Notes under the pieces: generated by a model | What the model was told of the DNA's origin: nothing | What the model saw: only the letters and a program-made list of their open reading frames with translations | Databases searched by the model: none | Translations under genes and position numbers: made by a program | Assembly: GCA_020429495.1 (NCBI GenBank) | Contig: JAGQLJ010000034.1 | Location: 1 to 15,206, forward strand | Direction: 5' to 3' | Length of the DNA stretch: 15,206 nt | From: Candidatus Dojkabacteria bacterium | Lineage (GTDB): Bacteria > Patescibacteriota > Dojkabacteria > J137 | Shown: piece after piece, positions 1-5,032 of the stretch | How positions within the stretch are numbered: position 1 is the first letter of the stretch | Layout of the letters: each line of letters begins with the position of its first letter

Positions 1-20
1 TAATTTTTTCATAGAATTGA

Positions 21-1445
21 TTATATATTATTAAAATTTTTTTTCAATAAGGAGGGTTGAATATCAGCATTTGTATTCTTACTTTTTCCTTTTTTAAATA
101 ATAGTAATAAGATTATGCTTATTAATAAGATGTAAATTATGCTAAATATAATACTACCCCAGATTAAAAAGTCATTAGGTATATCTATTGCAATGTATTT
201 ACTCTGGTTTACTCGTTTCGAATTATCTGTAGTTGAAGAGTAAGTTTGTGTATCCTGGGTATTTTCATCAAGAACATCTTCATTCAAGTTATCTATTACA
301 TCTTTAACCTCAGTTTGGTCATTTGCATTTTGTTGGCTGTCTTGTTTTTGAGCTGAAGTAGCAGTTGACTCCGGACTTTCTGTGGAATCTTGAGCCGTGG
401 TACTTGTTGGAGTAGCATCAGTCTCATTTATATCTGGTGTTTTATATTCTTCCAATTGTGCTTTATAGACTTCTAAATATTGATTTAATTCTTCTTCAAG
501 ACCTTCTCGTGATTGTACGAGCTCATCTGTACTCTCATTAGAAGTTTCAGCTTGTGCAGGTGCAGTTACATTATCAGTAGTTTCTACTGGAACATCTTCA
601 GCAAGCACATTATCTTCATTATTTAGATCAATATACTGAGAAATAAACCCTTGATGTGAACCTACAACTGTAGCTAAAGCTAAGTTATCTATTTTACAAA
701 GTTGATTTGCATCATCACTAAGCACCATCGAAATTATTGCAACGACTTCATTTGTTCCCTTTCGATAAATTGGGCTTCCACTATCACCAAGACAAACCCC
801 AGTCCCCGATTCAGGAAGAACTCTTATTGTCTTTCCATTATAATAACTTAAACAAACGCTAATGCTCTCCTTTAATCTAGGAAATTTTAAATCACTATCA
901 ATTTCGTCAAGTGTTGTTCCATAAGCAGTAAGCTCATACCCACATCCTGTAGCAAAGTTTCCAACTTTAGCAATACTTGTAAATTCAGGACTTGAATCTT
1001 TTATTTTTAGAATTGCTATATCGTTATCGCTATAGGTTGTAAAAGCATCTAGTGATGATGCATTTTCAATAATTTTTGACCCAATATCTTGCCAATTTTC
1101 TTCAACATTTAATGTATCAACTTCTTTTAGTGGTGCACCTAAATAGATTTCATTACTTGCCCCAACTTTTACTTTTACTGAATCTGCAATGCAATGAGCA
1201 GCTGTTACTATATGTGTAGAATCTAGAGCTGTTCCGCCGCATAGATAAGTACTTCCATTTACTTTTTGAGAAAGCAAAAAAGTTGTTTCTGGATACATTA
1301 ACTCTTGTTCAGCATTTAATAAAACAGAAACATCACTAGATTGATTTGCTGATCTATAGGCATAAAGGCCAATGGCAATACTAGCAATCAAGAAAAATCC
1401 TAGAAATACTAGAATAACTAAATATAATAATCTATCTTTTATCAT
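21..1445 (-). CDS. Membrane-anchored trypsin-family (S1) serine protease with long linker and C-terminal TM
   Basis: The 474-residue product is a chymotrypsin-fold serine protease predicted to act outside the cytoplasmic membrane. An N-terminal hydrophobic segment (about 7-29) is a signal or anchor. The catalytic triad is visible: His84 in TAAHC, Asp142 in DNDIAIL and Ser222 in GDSGSP. Cys69/Cys85 match the conserved disulfide around the catalytic His, and Cys168, 198, 218 and 250 suggest further disulfides. The protease domain ends near residue 272. A linker rich in Thr, Ser, Glu, Gln and Asp follows (about 280-425), with a charged, possibly coiled-coil stretch near 308-338. A second transmembrane helix (about 426-450) and a Lys-rich tail close the protein. 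There is no LPXTG motif, so anchoring is by the helix. The start has no clear Shine-Dalgarno sequence. It lies 58 nt after the acidic protein gene and is probably co-transcribed with it. Natural substrate unknown. A paralogue lies at 5150-6133. Confidence 0.9.
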   Translation of the reverse strand: MIKDRLLYLVILVFLGFFLIASIAIGLYAYRSANQSSDVSVLLNAEQELMYPETTFLLSQKVNGSTYLCGGTALDSTHIVTAAHCIADSVKVKVGASNEIYLGAPLKEVDTLNVEENWQDIGSKIIENASSLDAFTTYSDNDIAILKIKDSSPEFTSIAKVGNFATGCGYELTAYGTTLDEIDSDLKFPRLKESISVCLSYYNGKTIRVLPESGTGVCLGDSGSPIYRKGTNEVVAIISMVLSDDANQLCKIDNLALATVVGSHQGFISQYIDLNNEDNVLAEDVPVETTDNVTAPAQAETSNESTDELVQSREGLEEELNQYLEVYKAQLEEYKTPDINETDATPTSTTAQDSTESPESTATSAQKQDSQQNANDQTEVKDVIDNLNEDVLDENTQDTQTYSSTTDNSKRVNQSKYIAIDIPNDFLIWGSIIFSIIYILLISIILLLLFKKGKSKNTNADIQPSLLKKNFNNI

Positions 1446-1503
1446 AAAAATTTATTACCTAAAACAGTACATCATAAAATGGGAATTTAGGCAAAGAGAA
1501 AGT

Positions 1504-1794
1504 TTAGGCTGCGGTATCCAGCTCATTTGGTGTTCTATATTTACCGTAACCTTCTTCTTTATTAGGATCAAGCTGATGCTCAGGCTCTTCTCCTGCAGCT
1601 TCTACACCTTGTTCAAAATCATTAAGTAATTGATCTGATGGATTACTATCTGCTTGATCTTCATCAACTTCACTAGAAGAATAACTATCCTTTTGATAGG
1701 CAGGGTCGGTTGTAACATTTGCTTTTATAGTATCGCTATCATCTGTAATTACTTCATCAGGATCGTTTGGATTTGGTTTTAGTGTTGCACTCAT
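1504..1794 (-). CDS. Small acidic hypothetical protein
   Basis: I do not recognise this 96-residue protein. It is strongly acidic (about 25 Asp/Glu against 6 Lys/Arg), rich in Asn, Ser and Pro, has no cysteine, and has no hydrophobic segment that could be a signal or membrane helix. It is probably cytosolic and largely disordered. The frame opens with ATG about 24 nt downstream of the expected start of transcription of a good promoter (TTGACT, 17 nt, TAGTAT), which supports expression. The protease gene follows after 58 nt with no convincing terminator between them, so the two may form an operon. The C-terminus is LDTAA. Evidence that it is a real gene: intact frame, well-placed promoter and coding-like composition. 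No function is claimed. Confidence 0.6.
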   Translation of the reverse strand: MSATLKPNPNDPDEVITDDSDTIKANVTTDPAYQKDSYSSSEVDEDQADSNPSDQLLNDFEQGVEAAGEEPEHQLDPNKEEGYGKYRTPNELDTAA

Positions 1795-1824
1795 ATAATT
1801 ATATTAATACTTATTACTAATATA

Positions 1825-1853
1825 ATACTAAGTTATGAATACAATCGAGTCAA
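1825..1853 (-). promoter_or_regulatory. Sigma-70-type promoter for the acidic protein gene
   Basis: On the minus strand TTGACT (1853-1848) and TAGTAT (1830-1825) are separated by 17 nt. Transcription would start near 1818, about 24 nt before the ATG at 1794. The -10 matches consensus at 4 of 6 positions; a TATAAT also lies almost on top of the start codon but is too close to serve it. Confidence 0.45.
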
Positions 1854-1893
1854 ATTTCTTTTGGGGATAATAGCGGGATGGACGAGAATCGTA

Positions 1894-1919
1894 TCCCGAT
1901 TCACTTCGTTCATACGGGA
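1894..1919. repeat. Hairpin insert with TCACTTCGTTC in its loop
   Basis: TCCCG (1894-1898) pairs with CGGGA (1915-1919); the loop contains TCACTTCGTTC (1901-1911). The same 11 nt occur inside the hairpin that interrupts the broken tRNA-Leu copy (4190-4200). The insert sits in the T loop of the degenerate tRNA-Asp. Confidence 0.6.
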
Positions 1920-1928
1920 CTCAGCTTG

Positions 1929-1966
1929 CAACCTTCCCGATACAATCGGGATGTTCTAACCAATTG
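1929..1966. repeat. Left copy of 38-bp direct repeat flanking the GIY-YIG/tRNA-Asp unit
   Basis: This stretch matches 2320-2357 at 35 of 38 positions (offset 391), with differences at 1933, 1951 and 1954. It covers part of the variable loop, the substituted anticodon arm TCCCGATACAATCGGGA (plus strand, 1935-1951) and part of the D-arm of a tRNA-Asp-like sequence. The two copies bracket the intact tRNA-Asp and the GIY-YIG gene. Confidence 0.8.
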
Positions 1967-1992
1967 TGCTTTATGTTGATTAGGAAAAGGAA

Positions 1993-2069
1993 TGGCGGGA
2001 TGGACGAGAATCGAACTCGCAACCTCTCGCGTGACAGGCGAGTGCTCTAACCAATTGAGCTACCACCCC
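1993..2069 (-). tRNA. tRNA-Asp (GUC), CCA encoded
   Basis: The minus strand folds into a full 77-nt cloverleaf. The acceptor is GGGGTGG paired with CCATCCC (one G-U pair), with discriminator G and encoded CCA. U8-A9 is followed by D-stem GCTC/GAGC. The anticodon stem is CTCGC/GCGAG with loop CTGTCAC, giving anticodon GUC. The variable loop is AGGTT and the T-arm is GCGAG-TTCGATT-CTCGT. G73 and GUC are the expected aspartate identity elements. The leader GGAATGGC can pair with the 3' GCCATTCC (G73, CCA and trailer), extending the acceptor helix to 15 bp in the precursor. The 5' half overlaps the end of the GIY-YIG frame, so tRNA and nuclease probably share a transcript. Confidence 0.95.
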
Positions 2070-2313
2070 GCCATTCCTTCGAAAGTGTTTTTAAATACCT
2101 TTTACTTCTTAAAGACTTCAAATACTTTTCGTATTTTAGCGCATCGCTTTTTAAATCAAAATTTTTCAAATATACTAATTCCCACGGAATATATTTTTTA
2201 GTATATCTTTCTCTACCTTCATTATGCCTTTTGAGTCTATCAGCTAAATTTGATGTAAATCCAATATAGTATTTATCTAATAACTTACTTTTTAATACAT
2301 ATACATAAAACAT
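2047..2313 (-). CDS. GIY-YIG nuclease family protein whose C-terminus is encoded by tRNA-Asp
   Basis: This 88-residue protein is a single GIY-YIG (URI-type) nuclease domain of normal small size. It starts MFYVYVLKS (the GIY half) and continues with YYIGFTSNLADRLKRH, giving Tyr-Ile-Gly at 16-18 and the conserved Arg at 26. The metal-binding Glu is probably Glu62 in ALKYEKYLKSL. I chose ATG at 2313; a TTG three codons upstream (2322) is possible but adds nothing to the domain. The last residues, RGGSSIG, are read from the 5' half of tRNA-Asp, and the stop TAG is formed by the D-loop. It is the only non-TAA stop among the complete genes here. Just upstream is a tRNA-Asp 5' fragment. Relatives are often called DNA-repair-like or homing-type nucleases; its activity here is unknown. 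The setting suggests a mobile, tRNA-associated gene. Confidence 0.88.
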   Translation of the reverse strand: MFYVYVLKSKLLDKYYIGFTSNLADRLKRHNEGRERYTKKYIPWELVYLKNFDLKSDALKYEKYLKSLRSKRYLKTLSKEWRGGSSIG

Positions 2314-2319
2314 CCTATT

Positions 2320-2357
2320 CAACTTTCCCGATACAATCGGGGTGCTCTAACCAATTG
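2320..2357. repeat. Right copy of 38-bp direct repeat flanking the GIY-YIG/tRNA-Asp unit
   Basis: This stretch matches 1929-1966 at 35 of 38 positions and has the same substituted anticodon arm (palindrome at 2326-2341). It lies directly upstream of the GIY-YIG start. The distance between equivalent positions of the two copies is 391 bp. Confidence 0.8.
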
Positions 2358-2369
2358 AGCTACCACCCC
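2326..2369 (-). pseudogene. 5' fragment of tRNA-Asp (acceptor strand and D-arm) ending in a foreign hairpin
   Basis: 28 nt (2342-2369) are identical to 2042-2069, beginning exactly at the mature 5' end of tRNA-Asp and running through the D-arm to the top of the anticodon stem. The sequence then changes to the hairpin CCCGATTGTATCGGG and continues into the GIY-YIG gene. There is no T-arm or 3' acceptor strand, so this is a half-tRNA. It is promoter-proximal to the intact copy, as expected if an element entered the original gene and rebuilt a whole tRNA downstream. Confidence 0.8.
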
Positions 2370-2384
2370 AAAATAGGCTTCTGT

Positions 2385-2390
2385 ATTTTA
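2385..2390 (-). promoter_or_regulatory. Possible -10 element for the tRNA-Asp/GIY-YIG transcript
   Basis: TAAAAT on the minus strand lies about 16 nt before the 5' end of the half-tRNA. No good -35 hexamer is seen at the right spacing, so this is a weak call. Confidence 0.25.
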
Positions 2391-2429
2391 TCGTATTTTT
2401 TTTATTTTGACCACAGCATAAACCATACA

Positions 2430-2457
2430 AAAAGTGAGGACAAAAGTCCTCACTTTT
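2430..2457 (-). terminator. Rho-independent terminator of the FN3/dockerin-like gene
   Basis: On the minus strand AAAAGTGAGGAC pairs perfectly with GTCCTCACTTTT around a TTTT loop, followed by another T. It sits 16 nt after the stop codon of the gene ending at 2474 and insulates the tRNA-Asp locus from it. Confidence 0.85.
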
Positions 2458-2473
2458 AATTCTTATATAAAGC

Positions 2474-3955
2474 TTATAACCTATCTGCTATAGTCTGGGC
2501 AAAGGCTGCAGCTTCTGTTGCTGTCCACGGATAAACACATGTGTTTACATCCTTTTTAAAGTTCTTTGCAAATATAGCAAAGTCGTTTAAGTTTAATCTA
2601 AAGTCATCTGCTCCATCTGTTGTAAGATCGAATAGAATATCCTCACCAAAAAAAGGTTTATTGAATTCAATTGCAAATCTGCTAAAGTCACTTAAATCAA
2701 CCAATCCACTAGCATCAAAATCTCCCTTACATTTATTAACAACAAAATCATCAACAAAGTCTGTGAATTGTGTGGCTTCAATAGTTCCCTCAGTTAATTT
2801 TGTAACTGCATCATCAAAGCTATTTAGCGTTATAATTTGCTCTTCAGATGTTGTAGTTGTATCTGTATTAGTATCGGTACTAATGTCAGTTATAGTAGTT
2901 GTGTCTCTGGTTGTATTGGTATTATTTGTAGTCGTATTTGTAGTATTGTTTACTGCATCATTTACAGCTGCTGAACAGTCTAATGTTTGCACATCAATTA
3001 CTTGAGACGCCACTGGATTGCCTTGACCAGTGGGTTGTATTGAACTAACTCTAACCTTGTAGGCTTTATCAATATCTAACATTGGCAAAGTTTTTGTTTG
3101 ATTTGCTGTTGAAGATGGATCACCACCATAGTATACGTAATAAATTTGTGATCTTGAACCAGGTATATTTGCACTGGTTACAGTTGATGGATATTTTGAA
3201 ATCCAGAATAGGTTTCCATTAGAAGTACTCCATACGTTTGCATCAGCCACATCTACATCAACATAGTATCCTTGTGCATTTTGACCTGCTGTCCAAGTAA
3301 GTTCGATATATGCATTTAACCCTGAACATTTAGGCGTGGCTTTTAGATTAGTTGGTGCCGTTACTGTTACAGGTGTAGGAGTAGGATCAGTGGTAACTTT
3401 TGTACAACCACCATGTGTTAAACCAACACCTACTGTATCTCCTACAGGATTACCTCCACTATTGTTTATTGCTAGTACTCTGACTTTATACGCAACCCCA
3501 GCTTGAATTGAAGTTAGCTTTTCTGCCTTATTTTCAGGAGCTGCAGGATCACCCCCTACATATTTGTAGAAATAAGGATCTGATGTCGCAGGAATTTGTG
3601 TTGAAGATGTTCCATAAGGTAATTTTTGATTCCAGAAAATATTGCCTGAACCTGTCTTCCAAATATTTGCATCAGCTACATCTACATCAACAAAATATCC
3701 CATAACATTACTTACGTTATGATCCCAAGTTACCCTAAAGAATGGCTTATTATCTGCAGTACAGTCTGCAATAATTTTTACATTTGTTGGTGTAACATTA
3801 ACAGCAACACGAGTATCTGCAACATCTACGTCAGATGGTTGATTTTCTTTTTGATAAAGTTGGAATGCTCCAAGTGAGCTTGTCAAAAAGGCAATAATAA
3901 TCCAAATAACTAGAATCCGCCTTAGTTGGCTTTTAGATCTAGAGTCGTATTCCAT
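2474..3955 (-). CDS. Membrane-anchored protein with two FN3-like repeats and a dockerin-like calcium module
   Basis: The 493-residue product has a short basic N-terminus and one hydrophobic helix (about 13-31), so the rest is probably extracellular. Two homologous domains of about 125 residues (55-183 and 200-326) resemble fibronectin type III. Each has a conserved Y(F/Y)VDVDVADAN near the start, then an FW pair, a YxGGDP motif and a closing (A)YKVRV strand. Each carries one Cys near the start and one near the end (65/184, 210/327), suggesting one disulfide per domain. A Thr/Asn-rich linker (about 328-370) leads to a dockerin-like pair of EF-hand loops. The first is canonical (Asp412, Asp414, Ser416, Gly417, Asp420, Asp423); the second (443-458) carries about four extra residues. 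Cys409 and Cys473 bracket the module. No cohesin partner is visible. Likely role: surface adhesion or display; ligand unknown. Confidence 0.85.
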   Translation of the reverse strand: MEYDSRSKSQLRRILVIWIIIAFLTSSLGAFQLYQKENQPSDVDVADTRVAVNVTPTNVKIIADCTADNKPFFRVTWDHNVSNVMGYFVDVDVADANIWKTGSGNIFWNQKLPYGTSSTQIPATSDPYFYKYVGGDPAAPENKAEKLTSIQAGVAYKVRVLAINNSGGNPVGDTVGVGLTHGGCTKVTTDPTPTPVTVTAPTNLKATPKCSGLNAYIELTWTAGQNAQGYYVDVDVADANVWSTSNGNLFWISKYPSTVTSANIPGSRSQIYYVYYGGDPSSTANQTKTLPMLDIDKAYKVRVSSIQPTGQGNPVASQVIDVQTLDCSAAVNDAVNNTTNTTTNNTNTTRDTTTITDISTDTNTDTTTTSEEQIITLNSFDDAVTKLTEGTIEATQFTDFVDDFVVNKCKGDFDASGLVDLSDFSRFAIEFNKPFFGEDILFDLTTDGADDFRLNLNDFAIFAKNFKKDVNTCVYPWTATEAAAFAQTIADRL

Positions 3956-3985
3956 ATGTAGTTTTTAAAAAATCTTTAACTACAT
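3956..3985. repeat. Inverted repeat next to the start codon of the FN3/dockerin-like gene
   Basis: ATGTAGTT (3956-3963) and AACTACAT (3978-3985) form a perfect 8-bp inverted repeat with a 14-nt AT-rich spacer. One arm touches the ATG and the other covers the expected transcription start. It could be an operator or a 5'-UTR hairpin. Confidence 0.5.
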
Positions 3986-4012
3986 TAAAATACATATATT
4001 GCTAAAAGGCAA
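3984..4012 (-). promoter_or_regulatory. Probable promoter of the FN3/dockerin-like gene
   Basis: TTGCCT (4012-4007) and TTTAAT (3989-3984) are 17 nt apart on the minus strand. The predicted start near 3977 leaves a leader of about 21 nt without a Shine-Dalgarno sequence. The -10 overlaps one arm of the inverted repeat at 3956-3985. Confidence 0.4.
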
Positions 4013-4022
4013 GCAAAGATTA

Positions 4023-4111
4023 TGCTGCGAAGAGGACTCGAACCTCCACACCCGTTTTGTATGGGCACCACCACCTCAAGGTGACGTGTCTACCAATTCC
4101 ACCACCGCAGC
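4023..4111 (-). tRNA. tRNA-Leu (GAG), CCA not encoded
   Basis: The minus strand gives an 89-nt class II tRNA. The acceptor is GCTGCGG paired with TCGCAGC, with discriminator A. U8-G9 is followed by D-stem GTG/CAC. The anticodon stem is TCACC/GGTGG with loop TTGAGGT, giving anticodon GAG. A long variable arm with a CCC/GGG stem is typical of leucine tRNAs, and the T-arm is GGAGG-TTCGAGT-CCTCT. The 3' end is followed by TA, so CCA must be added by nucleotidyltransferase, unlike tRNA-Asp nearby. It lies downstream of a broken 5' copy and a likely promoter at 4247-4252. Confidence 0.95.
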
Positions 4112-4146
4112 ACTGTAAATCATTACATTACCAGTTTATTTATTCT

Positions 4147-4235
4147 GACTAGTGTCTACTCCCCTTCGGGGATTAAGATCTTGCAATCATCACTTCGTTC
4201 TGATGCAATCTCTTATCAATTCCACCACCGCAGCA
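4147..4235 (-). pseudogene. Broken 5' copy of tRNA-Leu interrupted in the D-loop by hairpins
   Basis: 19 nt (4217-4235) are identical to 4094-4112 of the real tRNA-Leu, covering the 5' acceptor strand and the first part of the D-arm plus one leader base. After 57 unrelated nt (4160-4216), the D-arm sequence resumes with GTAGACAC (4159-4152) and TAGTC, close to GTAGACACGTC of the real gene, then fades. There is no anticodon arm or 3' half. The copy lies between the likely promoter and the intact tRNA, the same arrangement as at tRNA-Asp. Confidence 0.7.
4160..4216. repeat. Hairpin-rich insert in the broken tRNA-Leu copy
   Basis: There are two hairpins. TCCCC-TTC-GGGGA is at 4160-4172. A second has arms TTGCA...TCA and TGATGCAA around the loop CTTCGTTC, with a 4-nt ATCA bulge (about 4181-4208). 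The second contains TCACTTCGTTC (4190-4200), also found in the tRNA-Asp remnant at 1901-1911 in the same orientation relative to its tRNA. Confidence 0.6.
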
Positions 4236-4246
4236 TTAATTACAAA

Positions 4247-4252
4247 ATTATA
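4247..4252 (-). promoter_or_regulatory. -10 element for the tRNA-Leu transcript
   Basis: A perfect TATAAT on the minus strand lies 12 nt before the broken tRNA-Leu 5' end. The best -35 candidate is a weak TTTAAT 16 nt upstream, overlapping the L27 terminator. It is the only plausible promoter before tRNA-Leu, so the transcript probably begins just before or in the tRNA fragment and runs through the hairpins into the intact tRNA. Confidence 0.45.
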
Positions 4253-4270
4253 CTATATGAGTTGAGGCAT

Positions 4271-4300
4271 TAAAAAAATCCCAAATTTGGGATTTTTTTA
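4271..4300. terminator. Bidirectional-looking terminator after rpmA
   Basis: This is a perfect 30-bp palindrome: A7-TCCCAAA against TTTGGGA-T7. On the minus strand it gives a GC-containing stem ending in seven T, 26 nt after the L27 stop codon, as expected for an intrinsic terminator of the rplU-rpmA operon. Confidence 0.85.
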
Positions 4301-4325
4301 ATCTGTTTAGAGCGTAAAAAGAATA

Positions 4326-4679
4326 TTACTTCTTTGCTGACGCTTTTGACGACTTAGTTGTTTTAGTCTTTGTAGACTTTGAAGTTGTAGCTTTAACTTC
4401 TTCTTTTTTTACAGGTGCTTCTACTAATACATCTACAATTTTTCTTCCTCTTTTGTGTCCAGTTAATATTCTAAATGCAACAAATCCATTAACTTTTGAG
4501 AATATTGTATGGTCTTTACCCATTCCAGTATTTACTCCTGGATGAGTTTTTGTTCCTCTTTGTCTAATAATAATATCTCCAGGCTTAACTGCTTCTCCAC
4601 CAAATTTCTTTACACCAAGTCTTTTACCTGCAACGTCAACAGTTCGTTTTGCACTTCCTCCTGATTTAACATGTGCCAT
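4326..4679 (-). CDS. rpmA: 50S ribosomal protein L27
   Basis: This 117-residue protein is a component of the large ribosomal subunit near the peptidyl-transferase centre. It starts MAHVKSGGS, the usual N-terminus with no cleavable extension. The family core KRLGVKKFGGE, IIIRQRGTK and HPGVNTGMGKDHTIF (about 19-60) is intact. The L27 fold ends near residue 88 and is followed by a Lys/Thr/Ser-rich tail (about 89-117) longer than in most L27 proteins; such a tail may bind rRNA. It lies 35 nt after rplU and the pair share the promoter at 5062-5090 and the terminator at 4271-4300, the conserved L21-L27 operon order. No Shine-Dalgarno sequence precedes the ATG. Confidence 0.97.
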   Translation of the reverse strand: MAHVKSGGSAKRTVDVAGKRLGVKKFGGEAVKPGDIIIRQRGTKTHPGVNTGMGKDHTIFSKVNGFVAFRILTGHKRGRKIVDVLVEAPVKKEEVKATTSKSTKTKTTKSSKASAKK

Positions 4680-4714
4680 TGTGTAAAGTTAAAAATTAAA
4701 CTATAAATTCTAAA

Positions 4715-5032
4715 TTATTTAGAACTAATTTTTTCAACAGTAAAAGTTGTAACATCTTTTCTATGACCAGAGGTCTTTCTGTATCTAGACTTTGCTCTAT
4801 AGATTTTGCTTGTTACTTTTTCTCCTTTTCCTTGTTCAACAATCTTTAAGCTAACTTTAGCTCCTGCAACAGTTGGCTTACCAAATGATGTTGATTTATC
4901 ATCTGCAACCATTAATACTTCTGCAGCATCAAAATTTTTACCTTCTTCAGCTTCGAATTTAGGAACAGAATATTCTTTTCCTTCTTCTACAGTGTACTGA
5001 AAAGGACCGATTTTTATTATTGCGTATTTCAT
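4715..5032 (-). CDS. rplU: 50S ribosomal protein L21
   Basis: This 105-residue large-subunit protein binds 23S rRNA. It begins MKYAIIKIGPFQYTVEEG, the normal L21 start, and ends with the family signature KIYRAKSRYRKTSGHRKDVT (about 76-95). The reading frame is open to an ATG nine codons upstream (5059), but that ATG lies almost on top of the -10 box (5067-5062) and upstream of the predicted transcription start near 5054, so it cannot be in the mRNA. The start at 5032 is therefore preferred. The leader is about 22 nt without a Shine-Dalgarno sequence. It is first gene of the rplU-rpmA operon. The product is basic at its C-terminus, as usual. Confidence 0.97.
   Translation of the reverse strand: MKYAIIKIGPFQYTVEEGKEYSVPKFEAEEGKNFDAAEVLMVADDKSTSFGKPTVAGAKVSLKIVEQGKGEKVTSKIYRAKSRYRKTSGHRKDVTTFTVEKISSK

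Larger units (their letters stand above)
1870..1972 (-). pseudogene. Degenerate tRNA-Asp copy with swapped anticodon arm and hairpin inserted in the T loop
   Basis: On the minus strand this region matches the intact tRNA-Asp next door in pieces. The D-arm and D-loop match with a few substitutions (about 1972-1953). The 17-nt anticodon arm is replaced by another 17-nt arm, TCCCGATTGTATCGGGA. The variable loop AGGTT is kept. About 33 extra nt forming a hairpin sit in the T loop. The 3' T-stem and 3' acceptor strand follow, with 19 nt (1873-1891) identical to 1995-2013 of the real tRNA. The 5' acceptor strand is eroded and the 3' end reads GCTA instead of GCCA, so no functional tRNA is expected. 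It resembles the 3' remainder of a tRNA gene disrupted by insertion. Confidence 0.75.

Noticed and set aside
1870..1972. A functional tRNA-Thr(UGU) with an odd T loop
   Set aside because: Although the replaced arm could present UGU, the 5' acceptor strand is lost, the T loop has about 33 extra nt and the 3' end is GCTA, so charging is not credible.
1992..2201. Plus-strand frame starting MAGWTRIELATS across tRNA-Asp
   Set aside because: This is translated antisense tRNA followed by the antisense of the GIY-YIG gene, a common annotation artefact.
1870..2369. A group I intron or CRISPR array explaining the repeats
   Set aside because: The repeats are tRNA pieces, the spacing is not regular, only two copies exist, and no intron core is recognisable; the intact tRNA is uninterrupted.
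2541..3005. Long plus-strand frame opposite the FN3/dockerin-like gene
   Set aside because: It is the antisense shadow of a Thr/Asn-rich coding region; its Ser/Val-rich translation mirrors that bias and it has no promoter or domain.
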